Below are positions 1-5,218 of a stretch of DNA of 5,496 nucleotides, in pieces; the first letter of the stretch is position 1; every line of letters begins with the position of its first letter. Made by a program: the position numbers and the translations under genes. The notes beneath the pieces are model-generated. The model did not search any database, was not told the DNA's origin, and worked only from the letters and a program-made list of their open reading frames with translations. This stretch comes from Flavobacteriales bacterium. GTDB lineage: Bacteria > Bacteroidota > Bacteroidia > Flavobacteriales > BACL11. The stretch lies in NCBI GenBank assembly GCA_002689735.1, contig NZHS01000069.1, positions 3,667 to 9,162 of the forward strand. The letters are read 5' to 3'.

Positions 1-2532
1 TTTTATACTTCACATGGTGGAGCATCAATAACTAGTCACTTAGGATCAATAACTTTAGGTTTAAATCAATGGCATCATGTTGTTGTGCAAAGATCGAGCG
101 GTACTATAAAATCATATATAAATGGCATTGAAGATTTTTCTGTTAGTAATAGTAACGATTTAAATAATGCCGCTTCACCTCTAACGGTTGGTGGAGGAGT
201 TTCTTCAGGAACTGGAGGAATTTGGAATGGTTATATTTCAAATGCAAGAGTTGTAAAAGGGTCTGCTGTTTATACACCAACTACTGTAAGTGGAGGTTCT
301 TCAGTAGTTACGACAACTGGACTGTTATCAACCCCTGCCTCGCTACCAAGTTGGGGAACTACTTGGACATTAGAAACATGGATATACATCACTACTAGTG
401 CTTCTTATAGTATATTTTTCGAGGGATCATCTGGTGGTGCTTGGGGATATATAGCTAGAAGGTCAAGTGGTACATTAGACCTATATTCTCTAGGTGGGTA
501 TTTAGATACTCCTGGGAGTGGAACAATTAATTTAAATCAATGGCATCACATTGCTGTATCTGTTGATTCTGGTTCTTTAAAAGCTTTTATAGATGGCACT
601 TTAGTTTCTAGTGGTGCTGCTAATACCGCACCTTTTTCTAGTGGATCTGGACAACTTCATATGATGTCACAAGGTGATACTGTTTGGCAGACAAAAGGGA
701 ATATGTCCGACACACGACTTGTGATAGGTACATCCGTTTATAGCGGTAATTTTACTCCACCTTCTGGTCCACTAACCAAAACTGGCGGAACTTATCCTTC
801 TACTACAAATGTTAATACATCAATAGATGCTTCTCATACGTATTTGCTTACAAATCAAACAACTTCTGGAACAACCATAGCGGATAATAGTGACCAAAAT
901 TATACTATGGTGACAGGTGGGGGTCTTACTGGCAGTACAACAAAACCATATTCAAATTATATTACTGTTCCAACTTCACCTCTATCTGCTGTAACGAACA
1001 CGAAATTGTTAGTAGCTGCAAATAATACACCTACTAATGTAACAGATGGTTCTTACTTATTTAATAACACCAGTGAAAGTTTATTAGTAGAACATACTGA
1101 TATGTCACTGGGAAGTGAAGATTGGACTATAGATTTTTGGTATAAAGTATTAGCAAATACTTCAGGTAATTCTTGGGTATTATTCTTTGGCCCTAGTAAT
1201 GCTACAAATAATACTGACTCTATTCATGTATATTTTCCTTCTAATAGACATTTATCTTTTTACGACTTTGCAGGTGGTGGTGGATATGCACTTCTTCCGA
1301 TACCAGTAAATAATGTATGGTATCATGTAAGATATGTACGTCATGGACTTAACCACTACCAGTTTTTAAATGGTAATTGCTATGAAAATTGGCTAACTGG
1401 TAACTCCAGTGCTAGTGGTAATATTATTACGACAGGTCAATCATGGGTTGCTACTAGTAATTACAATCATAACCCTACATCTAATGATGCTCTCCGTATT
1501 GGAGGAGGTTATTCTGGTGGATATGGTTTTGGAAATGGATTACTATTAAGTAATCTTAGAGTTGTAAAAGGTACAGCTTTAAATACATCAGCAGCAGGAT
1601 TTTCTCCGCCAACCGCACCTTTAACAGCCGTGAGTGGTACTAAGCTTTTAACGGCTCAAAACGGAACTGGTAGCCCTACCGTGGATAATAGTGGTACTAG
1701 CAAAACTATTAGTATCGCTCAAGGAACTCCAACAACAGATGCAAGAAAGGTTCAATTAGCAACTACCGATCTAAGTTCTCCAAGTAAATCAATTACTGCG
1801 AATGGAGATACGGTATTTAGTTACGTAACTCCATTTGTTAATTCTACTGGTGGATCTACAAATTTTGATGGAACTGGGGATTACCTAGAAACTCCTTCAC
1901 ACTCATCATTGCAATTTGGTACTGGAGATTTCACAGTAGAATTTTGGGTGTATACTGGTAGTTTGGCTGCAACCATAATGCCATTCGACACAAACTATAG
2001 TGGTGGCGGTATAGGGATATATATTGGTGGAGGCGGTGATGTTAATCACGGTAAAATCTTTGTGTGGGCAACTGGGGGTAACACACTTATTAATGATGGA
2101 ACTGGAACTGCACCCTTGATGCAAGAAAACACTTGGTATCATGTTGCATTAGTGAGGCATAGTGGTCAGTTAAGGTGTTATCAAAATGGTGTAATGATTA
2201 CTTCTTCATCTGGAGCTGCATCTAATGATGGAAGTCATGCTTCTAGCACTAATTATACTCAACAAATAGTAACGATTGGTATTAAACAAAGTAATCATAG
2301 CACCTTCGCACACAATGGAAATATATCTAATTTTCGGGTTGTAGTCGGTACTGCGGTTTACAATTCTGGCGATAGTAGTTTTACATCACCAACTAGTGTA
2401 TTAACCGCAATTACAAACACAAAACTTCTAACTTGTCAAAATTCTACTGGAACTATTACAGATGCAAGCACTAATAATTTCACGATAACTGTAGGAAATG
2501 AGGCAATCGCTACTAAGCTTACTCCATTCTAA
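1..2532 (+). CDS. LamG-repeat (concanavalin A-like) phage tail/fibre protein, 5' end missing
   Basis: The frame is open from base 1, so the gene starts left of the window; the GTG at 85 is internal, because codons before it already encode a LamG motif (LNQWHHVVVQR). The 843 visible residues hold four related LamG/Laminin_G_3-type beta-sandwich domains: about 1-97 (partial), 100-250, 349-530 and 617-790. Three of them show an entry strand like FTVEFWV (near 644), all four a W-[HY]-H motif (W24, W181, W440, W712), and all four a closing [IML]S[ND]xR[VL]V-G motif. Linkers share a 'TNTKLL' motif near 331, 544 and 805, the last leading into the C-terminus. Such domains bind carbohydrates or proteins, and in phages they sit on tail fibres or other surface appendages. 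Role in host adhesion is inferred; no peptidase or chaperone domain is seen. The gene is visibly more AT-rich than those after it (sampled 60-base lines: 28% and 43% GC here, 55% in the scaffold gene), suggesting separate acquisition. The next start follows after 2 bases. Confidence 0.87.
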   Translation, partial: FYTSHGGASITSHLGSITLGLNQWHHVVVQRSSGTIKSYINGIEDFSVSNSNDLNNAASPLTVGGGVSSGTGGIWNGYISNARVVKGSAVYTPTTVSGGSSVVTTTGLLSTPASLPSWGTTWTLETWIYITTSASYSIFFEGSSGGAWGYIARRSSGTLDLYSLGGYLDTPGSGTINLNQWHHIAVSVDSGSLKAFIDGTLVSSGAANTAPFSSGSGQLHMMSQGDTVWQTKGNMSDTRLVIGTSVYSGNFTPPSGPLTKTGGTYPSTTNVNTSIDASHTYLLTNQTTSGTTIADNSDQNYTMVTGGGLTGSTTKPYSNYITVPTSPLSAVTNTKLLVAANNTPTNVTDGSYLFNNTSESLLVEHTDMSLGSEDWTIDFWYKVLANTSGNSWVLFFGPSNATNNTDSIHVYFPSNRHLSFYDFAGGGGYALLPIPVNNVWYHVRYVRHGLNHYQFLNGNCYENWLTGNSSASGNIITTGQSWVATSNYNHNPTSNDALRIGGGYSGGYGFGNGLLLSNLRVVKGTALNTSAAGFSPPTAPLTAVSGTKLLTAQNGTGSPTVDNSGTSKTISIAQGTPTTDARKVQLATTDLSSPSKSITANGDTVFSYVTPFVNSTGGSTNFDGTGDYLETPSHSSLQFGTGDFTVEFWVYTGSLAATIMPFDTNYSGGGIGIYIGGGGDVNHGKIFVWATGGNTLINDGTGTAPLMQENTWYHVALVRHSGQLRCYQNGVMITSSSGAASNDGSHASSTNYTQQIVTIGIKQSNHSTFAHNGNISNFRVVVGTAVYNSGDSSFTSPTSVLTAITNTKLLTCQNSTGTITDASTNNFTITVGNEAIATKLTPF
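60..77 (+). repeat. 18-bp direct repeat, copy 1 (LamG domain 1)
   Basis: The 18 bases TTTAAATCAATGGCATCA occur here and again at 531-548. They encode the LNQWHH motif region of LamG domains 1 and 2. Exact identity at the DNA level suggests fairly recent domain duplication or gene conversion, since the flanking codons have diverged. Confidence 0.75.
531..548 (+). repeat. 18-bp direct repeat, copy 2 (LamG domain 2)
   Basis: Exact second copy of the 18 bases at 60-77, in the same reading frame and at the equivalent place in LamG domain 2. A further shared stretch is the 14-mer AGAGTTGTAAAAGG at 247-260 and 1558-1571, which encodes the RVVKG motif at the end of domains 1 and 3. Confidence 0.75.
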
Positions 2533-2534
2533 TT

Positions 2535-2723
2535 ATGAAACACGATCTATACGGCGCTCTGGAAAGGATTGAGGATCTCGATAAAAGGATTATCGTCTTA
2601 GAGCATGAGTCTCGGTTACAATTTAAGGAACTCTTCATCCGTCTTAAACGCATAGAGGGACTACTTATAGGGGCTTGCTCTGCTATAATCATCCTATTAA
2701 CAACAATGATGTGGAAAATATAA
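2535..2723 (+). CDS. Small coiled-coil + single-TM protein, XhlA/holin-like
   Basis: The 62-aa product has a charged amphipathic helix over about residues 5-41, with regularly spaced Leu/Ile consistent with a coiled coil, then one hydrophobic segment at about 43-60 (LLIGACSAIIILLTTMMW) and a two-residue tail (KI). This layout, including the 'LKRIEGLLIG' junction, resembles the XhlA family (haemolysin XhlA, PF10779), small phage proteins linked to holin function. The likely role is membrane insertion during lysis, working with the SleB-type lysin at 4250. An alternative is a membrane-anchored protein with a different role, since the layout is common. The ATG lies 2 bases after the LamG stop and no good Shine-Dalgarno is visible, so translation probably depends on ribosomes finishing the upstream gene. 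Its stop overlaps the next ATG as TAATG. Confidence 0.72.
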   Translation: MKHDLYGALERIEDLDKRIIVLEHESRLQFKELFIRLKRIEGLLIGACSAIIILLTTMMWKI

Positions 2724-2851
2724 TGGGAAAACAACCAACGCTAAAGCCCTACATGGGCAGCATACCGCACAAGACATCGTCTGGCCCCAAAGGTCACGGG
2801 GCTGTCATGGCAGGTAAGCCAATTAAGAAGAAACCCTCTAAGAAAAAATGA
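2723..2851 (+). CDS. Very basic 42-aa phage protein, unknown function
   Basis: The ATG at 2723 shares its A with the preceding TAA (TAATG). The frame runs 42 codons to TGA at 2849-2851, which overlaps the next ATG as ATGA. These two stop/start overlaps are the main evidence that this is a gene; without it the stretch would be the largest gap in a tightly packed run. The product has 11 lysines, two histidines and no acidic residue, is rich in Gly, Pro and Ser, and ends in a lysine-rich tail (KPIKKKPSKKK). No predicted membrane segment or folded domain is evident. Such a charge suggests binding to DNA, RNA or acidic partners, but that is inference. I do not recognise the family. Confidence 0.62.
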   Translation: MGKQPTLKPYMGSIPHKTSSGPKGHGAVMAGKPIKKKPSKKK

Positions 2852-3117
2852 ACCCCAAAGGATCGCTGAATGCGATAGATGCCCTTGAAAAGAGTAAAGG
2901 GTGGATAGTCATGCGTAAGGTAATGGAGGAGGAAATCGTTTCTTCTGCTATGGCAATCGCAGAATCCCCAACGATGTCTTTGGATGAAATTAACTTTAGA
3001 AGAGGATCAATCTTCGCAGCTAAAGCTCTGCTCGATTTACCAGCAAAGCTTAGATCAAAGTTCCATGCAGAAATAGCTCTAGGAAAGGACGACAGTAGTA
3101 TAAGCGAAAGTACATAA
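2848..3117 (+). CDS. Hypothetical 89-aa helical phage protein
   Basis: The ATG overlaps the previous stop (ATGA), and no Shine-Dalgarno is seen just upstream (an A-rich run), so coupling to the preceding gene decides this start. The product is predicted to be mostly alpha-helical: 'ALEKSKGWIVMRKVMEEEIVSSAMAIAE' spans residues about 12-39, then an 'SPTMSLDEINFRRGSIFAAKALLDLP' stretch, then a basic turn and an acidic, Ser-rich tail (DDSSISEST). The sequence is compact, soluble-looking and without cysteine. Its place just before the scaffold gene suggests a virion assembly or head role. I considered a terminase small subunit because of the size and helical content, but no helix-turn-helix is convincing. 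The function is unknown. The stop is followed immediately by a TAATG overlap with a 16-codon mini-ORF. Confidence 0.75.
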   Translation: MNPKGSLNAIDALEKSKGWIVMRKVMEEEIVSSAMAIAESPTMSLDEINFRRGSIFAAKALLDLPAKLRSKFHAEIALGKDDSSISEST

Positions 3118-3167
3118 TGCCATTACATTTAATTAAAGCGACGCTACGGCCTCGCAAGGAGATATAA
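3117..3167 (+). CDS. Possible 16-codon mini-ORF (leader peptide?) before the scaffold gene
   Basis: ATG at 3117 shares its A with the TAA of the 89-aa gene, and the frame (MPLHLIKATLRPRKEI) ends at TAA 3165-3167, which in turn shares its A with the scaffold ATG. Both junctions are TAATG, and the scaffold Shine-Dalgarno lies inside its last codons. If translated, it would carry ribosomes across the gap into the scaffold gene. The peptide is basic with no acidic residue except one Glu near the end. Sixteen codons can arise by chance, so the double overlap is the only real support. It may equally be untranslated leader. Confidence 0.3.
   Translation: MPLHLIKATLRPRKEI
3131..3152 (+). promoter_or_regulatory. 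Leader element shared with the capsid gene, copy 1
   Basis: AATTAA at 3131-3136 followed by ACGCTACGGCCT at 3141-3152 precedes the scaffold gene. The leader of the capsid gene has AATTAA at 5108-5113 and ACGCCACGGCCT at 5123-5134, matching 11 of 12 bases in the second block. The spacing between blocks differs by 5 bases. It could be a phage-specific promoter, a processing or regulatory RNA site, or coincidence. It does not match sigma70 consensus hexamers. Confidence 0.3.
3156..3161 (+). promoter_or_regulatory. Strong ribosome binding site of the scaffold gene
   Basis: AAGGAG lies 5 bases before the ATG at 3167. It is one of two strong Shine-Dalgarno sequences in the window, the other being before the capsid gene, as expected for highly made assembly proteins. 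It fixes the start at 3167. Confidence 0.85.
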
Positions 3168-4195
3168 TGGCTATAAACGATAAAGAAATAATAGACTCAA
3201 TTTCACAGGCAAAGCTCGGTACGCCCAACAATAGACCTGTGGAAGCACCACCTTCCCCTGCCCCTGCCCCTGCCCCTGAAGCTAAAGAGGCAGACAGCAA
3301 TCAGGACAAGGCGACTGCTAAAGGTAGCCCTCAGACAGAAGGCGACAAGATGCAGGCAGAGGCTGTAGTCTATGAAATAGATATGGGTGACGGCAATAAG
3401 CGTAAAATGACACCCAAGCAAATCTCTTCGACAATGCAGAGATATGCAAAACTAAACTACCAGAACGCAAATCTGAAACCAGTCAATGACTTGGTTGGTA
3501 AGATACTGAAAGCAAACCCAGGAATGCAACCCAAAGATGTTGCAGGCTCTATTGAAAACATTCTAAAGGCAAGCAAGAAAAACCCCGAAATGGGTAACAC
3601 GAAAGGCGAAAAGTCTGGTGACGCCCCAAAGGAAGATATGCAGACAGCTATGACCAAATGGTCTGAAGATAATGCAATCTCCCTCCCCCCTGGCTACGCT
3701 GAAATGATGCAAGGCAGTACAACTGGCATGAGCAACGTAGACTCAAGAATGGCAAGGTTAGAAGGTATGCTTCAGCAGGTATTATCACAGTCAGCAGGCA
3801 ATGTTGATGCAGCGAAAGCTTCGATGGATAACGCCAACAACATGCAGATCGCAGCAATGCAAAAGCAAATTGCCAATAACGTAGACAGAGTTCAGCAACA
3901 ACTTGGCTTGCCAGACGAAGCTGCACAAAACTTTACGGTCTTTATGGCAGAGCGTGGGTACACAATGGAGGATCTTATTGATCCAAACCTCACGATGAAG
4001 TTAATGCAAGACTACAAGAACAACCTTAACTCCCCAGAAATGGAGCGTCTAATGGATATAGCTAAGAAAAGATCAGCCTATACTGGCTCTCTTGGCTCTA
4101 CTCCGTCTGCGACTGGGGCTGTAGCAGATACCCCTAAAGGAAATAGGTTTGACGAGTTTGCTAATGCTAAAATGGCCCAAAAAGGGTTAGCATAG
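3167..4195 (+). CDS. Putative capsid scaffolding protein
   Basis: The 342-aa product has the typical build of a phage scaffold: a charged, low-complexity N-terminus with a Pro-Ala run (residues 30-37), an acidic and Lys/Gln-rich body, a conserved-looking segment 'KRKMTPKQISSTMQRYAKLNY' from about 79, a helical coiled-coil stretch from about 190 (NVDSRMARLEGMLQQVL) continuing to about 245, and a helical C-terminus with alternating charge (328-342). Scaffolds assemble with the major capsid protein into the procapsid and then leave, the C-terminal helix often contacting the shell. Here the capsid gene follows at 5219, supporting the call. There is no cysteine, signal peptide or membrane segment. 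The start is set by AAGGAG 5 bases upstream. Unusually, a terminator, a lysin and a nuclease gene separate it from the capsid gene. No embedded protease domain is seen. Confidence 0.78.
   Translation: MAINDKEIIDSISQAKLGTPNNRPVEAPPSPAPAPAPEAKEADSNQDKATAKGSPQTEGDKMQAEAVVYEIDMGDGNKRKMTPKQISSTMQRYAKLNYQNANLKPVNDLVGKILKANPGMQPKDVAGSIENILKASKKNPEMGNTKGEKSGDAPKEDMQTAMTKWSEDNAISLPPGYAEMMQGSTTGMSNVDSRMARLEGMLQQVLSQSAGNVDAAKASMDNANNMQIAAMQKQIANNVDRVQQQLGLPDEAAQNFTVFMAERGYTMEDLIDPNLTMKLMQDYKNNLNSPEMERLMDIAKKRSAYTGSLGSTPSATGAVADTPKGNRFDEFANAKMAQKGLA
3255..3278 (+). repeat. Four tandem CCCCTG hexamers in the scaffold gene
   Basis: Four perfect copies of CCCCTG encode the Pro-Ala run near residues 30-37 of the scaffold. 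A hexamer repeat of this kind can change length by slippage while keeping frame. It probably forms a flexible linker between N-terminus and body. Confidence 0.85.
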
Positions 4196-4214
4196 TAAAG
4201 ACGCCTCTCCCAAC

Positions 4215-4239
4215 TGCCCCCTTCGGGGGGCATCTTTTT
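4215..4239 (+). terminator. Rho-independent terminator after the scaffold gene
   Basis: A perfect 7-bp stem, TGCCCCC / GGGGGCA, closes on a TTCG loop, giving the very stable C(UUCG)G tetraloop, and is followed by TCTTTTT. It starts 20 bases after the scaffold stop. The opposite strand lacks a T-tract after the stem, so it acts on + strand transcripts only. The T-tract runs into the GGGG (4240-4243) that is the likely ribosome binding site of the lysin gene, so hairpin and lysin start are almost fused. It should lower transcription of the lysin, the nuclease and the capsid gene unless a promoter lies beyond it or a phage polymerase reads through. Confidence 0.9.
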
Positions 4240-4249
4240 GGGGACTAAG

Positions 4250-4663
4250 ATGCTCGAAGCTGTTTTATATTTGGCTCTTAACATTTATCACGAAGCACGG
4301 AATGAACCCCTGCAAGGTCAGATTGCTGTTGCCGAGGTTACGCTGAACCGTGTTGAATCTTCATACTACCCAGACACAGTTAAGGGAGTTGTCTTACAGT
4401 CTGGCAAAACATCCTGTGCTTTTAGTTGGACTTGTGACGGGAAGTCAGACAAGCCCCATGAAAAAAAGGCATGGGAAAAATCTATTCAAATAGCCGAGAC
4501 AATGTATGACGCATACATGGAAGAGGCCAGAGTTACCGTTGTCGGCAAAGACGCTCTCTTCTATCACGCCACCTATGTCAAACCATACTGGCTTTCAGAC
4601 GTTTCAAGAATAAAAAAAGTAGGAAGACACATATTCTATGCCAAAAAGGGTAAGGGCATCTAG
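4250..4663 (+). CDS. SleB/Hydrolase_2-type cell-wall hydrolase (phage lysin)
   Basis: The 137-aa product matches the SleB catalytic fold (Hydrolase_2, PF07486) over its whole length: 'LALNIYHEARNEPLQGQIAVAEVTLNRV' at 8-35 with the probable catalytic Glu15, 'YYPDTVKGVV' at 39-48, 'CAFSW' at 56-60, and 'ALFYHATYVKPYW ... GRHIFY' at 102-130. Family enzymes cleave peptidoglycan glycan strands (lytic transglycosylase-type). There is no signal peptide, cell-wall binding domain or spore-related part, so export would need a holin, plausibly the XhlA-like protein at 2535. Cys56 and Cys62 might pair. I chose ATG 4250, with GGGG 6 bases before it, over the in-frame TTG at 4238, which lies in the terminator T-tract. 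The 3' end overlaps the nuclease gene by 26 bases. A virion-associated lytic role is an alternative to host lysis, given its place between head genes. Confidence 0.9.
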   Translation: MLEAVLYLALNIYHEARNEPLQGQIAVAEVTLNRVESSYYPDTVKGVVLQSGKTSCAFSWTCDGKSDKPHEKKAWEKSIQIAETMYDAYMEEARVTVVGKDALFYHATYVKPYWLSDVSRIKKVGRHIFYAKKGKGI

Positions 4664-5090
4664 CACTGAAAGTCTTGAGATTGGTCAGATTGGTGAGGTG
4701 GTCTGTCTGCTGAAGCTGTTACGTCTTGGTATCCCCAGTAATTTTGCACACCTAGAAAAGACAGACATCCTTTCTATCCATAACAAAAGACCCGTAAGAA
4801 TACAGGTCAAGTCAACAACATGGCGTTTGATTGATCGAAGAGGAAAAGGGAGAAAGGAGCGTTGGGGTTATCACTTCTCTGTATGTTCAGGAAGAACTCC
4901 TAAACAGCCCCTAACAAGGGATGACTGTGACATCGTTGCCCTTGTTGCTATTGATATCGACAAAGTTCTATTTAAAAACGTAGAGCTTTTAGCAGGCAGA
5001 GTAACTAGGAAAATAGACCCTAAATCCTTTACTGAGAACTGCGAAAAAGAAAGCTGGAATGAATGTGTCAATAGGGACGAACACTTGTAA
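4638..5090 (+). CDS. PD-(D/E)XK-like nuclease, possibly homing-type
   Basis: The 150-aa product begins with a basic segment, then 'EIGQIGEVVCLLKLLRLGI' (14-32) with Glu20 on a helix, 'LEKTDILSI' with Asp43, and 'PVRIQVKST' with Gln56-x-Lys58. This E...D...QxK order is that of PD-(D/E)XK enzymes with Gln replacing the second acid, as in the PDDEXK_5 group (group I intron endonuclease type) and some resolvase-like families. A basic loop (RRGKGRKERWGYHFSV) and a 'DIVALVAIDIDKVLF' strand region follow, as in those families. It would cut DNA. No intron is visible, so a free-standing homing endonuclease or a phage recombination nuclease are both possible. The start overlaps the lysin gene by 26 bases; a weak AGGAAG lies 11 bases upstream. 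No adjacent methylase or immunity gene is seen. The C-terminus is charged. Confidence 0.65.
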   Translation: MPKRVRASSTESLEIGQIGEVVCLLKLLRLGIPSNFAHLEKTDILSIHNKRPVRIQVKSTTWRLIDRRGKGRKERWGYHFSVCSGRTPKQPLTRDDCDIVALVAIDIDKVLFKNVELLAGRVTRKIDPKSFTENCEKESWNECVNRDEHL

Positions 5091-5107
5091 TAAATAGTGT
5101 ACGTTTC

Positions 5108-5134
5108 AATTAAGTCACAAGTACGCCACGGCCT
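5108..5134 (+). promoter_or_regulatory. Leader element shared with the scaffold gene, copy 2
   Basis: AATTAA followed by ACGCCACGGCCT matches the leader of the scaffold gene (3131-3152) in 6 of 6 and 11 of 12 bases, with different spacing between blocks. It lies about 85 bases before the capsid ATG, whereas copy 1 lies 14 bases before the scaffold ATG. The function is unknown. Confidence 0.3.
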
Positions 5135-5203
5135 ACAGACTTAATGAGTAAGTGAAGGTAATCCCACAACGCTCGCCAAAAAATAAACCTTAACCTTTAA
5201 GCC

Positions 5204-5210
5204 AGAGGAG
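5204..5210 (+). promoter_or_regulatory. Strong ribosome binding site of the capsid gene
   Basis: AGAGGAG lies 8 bases before ATG 5219, an optimal arrangement. It supports 5219 as the true start over the downstream in-frame ATG at 5237. Confidence 0.85.
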
Positions 5211-5218
5211 ATTTTACT

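Larger units (their letters stand above)
5091..5218 (+). other. Leader between the nuclease and capsid genes
   Basis: This 128-bp stretch is the longest gap in the window. It holds the second copy of the shared leader element (5108-5134), a short inverted repeat ACTTA-ATGAG-TAAGT, an A/T-rich block with runs of A, and the capsid ribosome binding site. The best sigma70-like pair, TTGTAA at 5085 with AATTAA at 5108, matches consensus poorly, so no promoter is called. No terminator is seen after the nuclease gene. Confidence 0.6.

Noticed and set aside
85..87. GTG at 85 as start of the LamG protein
   Set aside because: The frame is open to base 1 and the residues before it (LNQWHHV) are part of a LamG domain, so the true start is outside the window.
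1..2532. Diversity-generating retroelement acting on the tail protein
   Set aside because: Domain repeats suggested a variable-region target, but there is no reverse transcriptase, no template-like near-copy with adenine-specific changes, and the repeats are explained by domain duplication.
2848..3117. Terminase small subunit
   Set aside because: Size and helical content fit, but no helix-turn-helix is visible and the gene is next to the scaffold rather than a large terminase gene.
3203..3421. 72-aa minus-strand frame opposite the scaffold gene
   Set aside because: It is antisense to a well-supported gene, its Arg-Gly run is just the reverse of the CCCCTG repeat, and no ribosome binding site or neighbour supports it. 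The other minus-strand frames (1906-2142, 2519-2734, 3457-3657, 3648-3926, 4078-4284, 4871-5071, 5281-5484) were rejected for the same reasons.
4238..4249. TTG at 4238 as the lysin start
   Set aside because: It lies within the terminator T-tract and has only the hairpin upstream. ATG 4250 has a GGGG at good spacing and begins the conserved domain directly.
4638..5090. Toxin-antitoxin or restriction system
   Set aside because: The nuclease has no adjacent methylase, specificity or antidote gene within the window.
5085..5113. Sigma70 promoter before the capsid gene (TTGTAA - 17 bp - AATTAA)
   Set aside because: The match is 4/6 and 3/6 to consensus, which is expected by chance in an AT-rich leader.
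5097..5129. Hairpin GTGTAC / GTACGCCAC after the nuclease gene
   Set aside because: It pairs only as two 3-bp segments around a bulge with a long loop and has no T-tract, so it is not a credible terminator.
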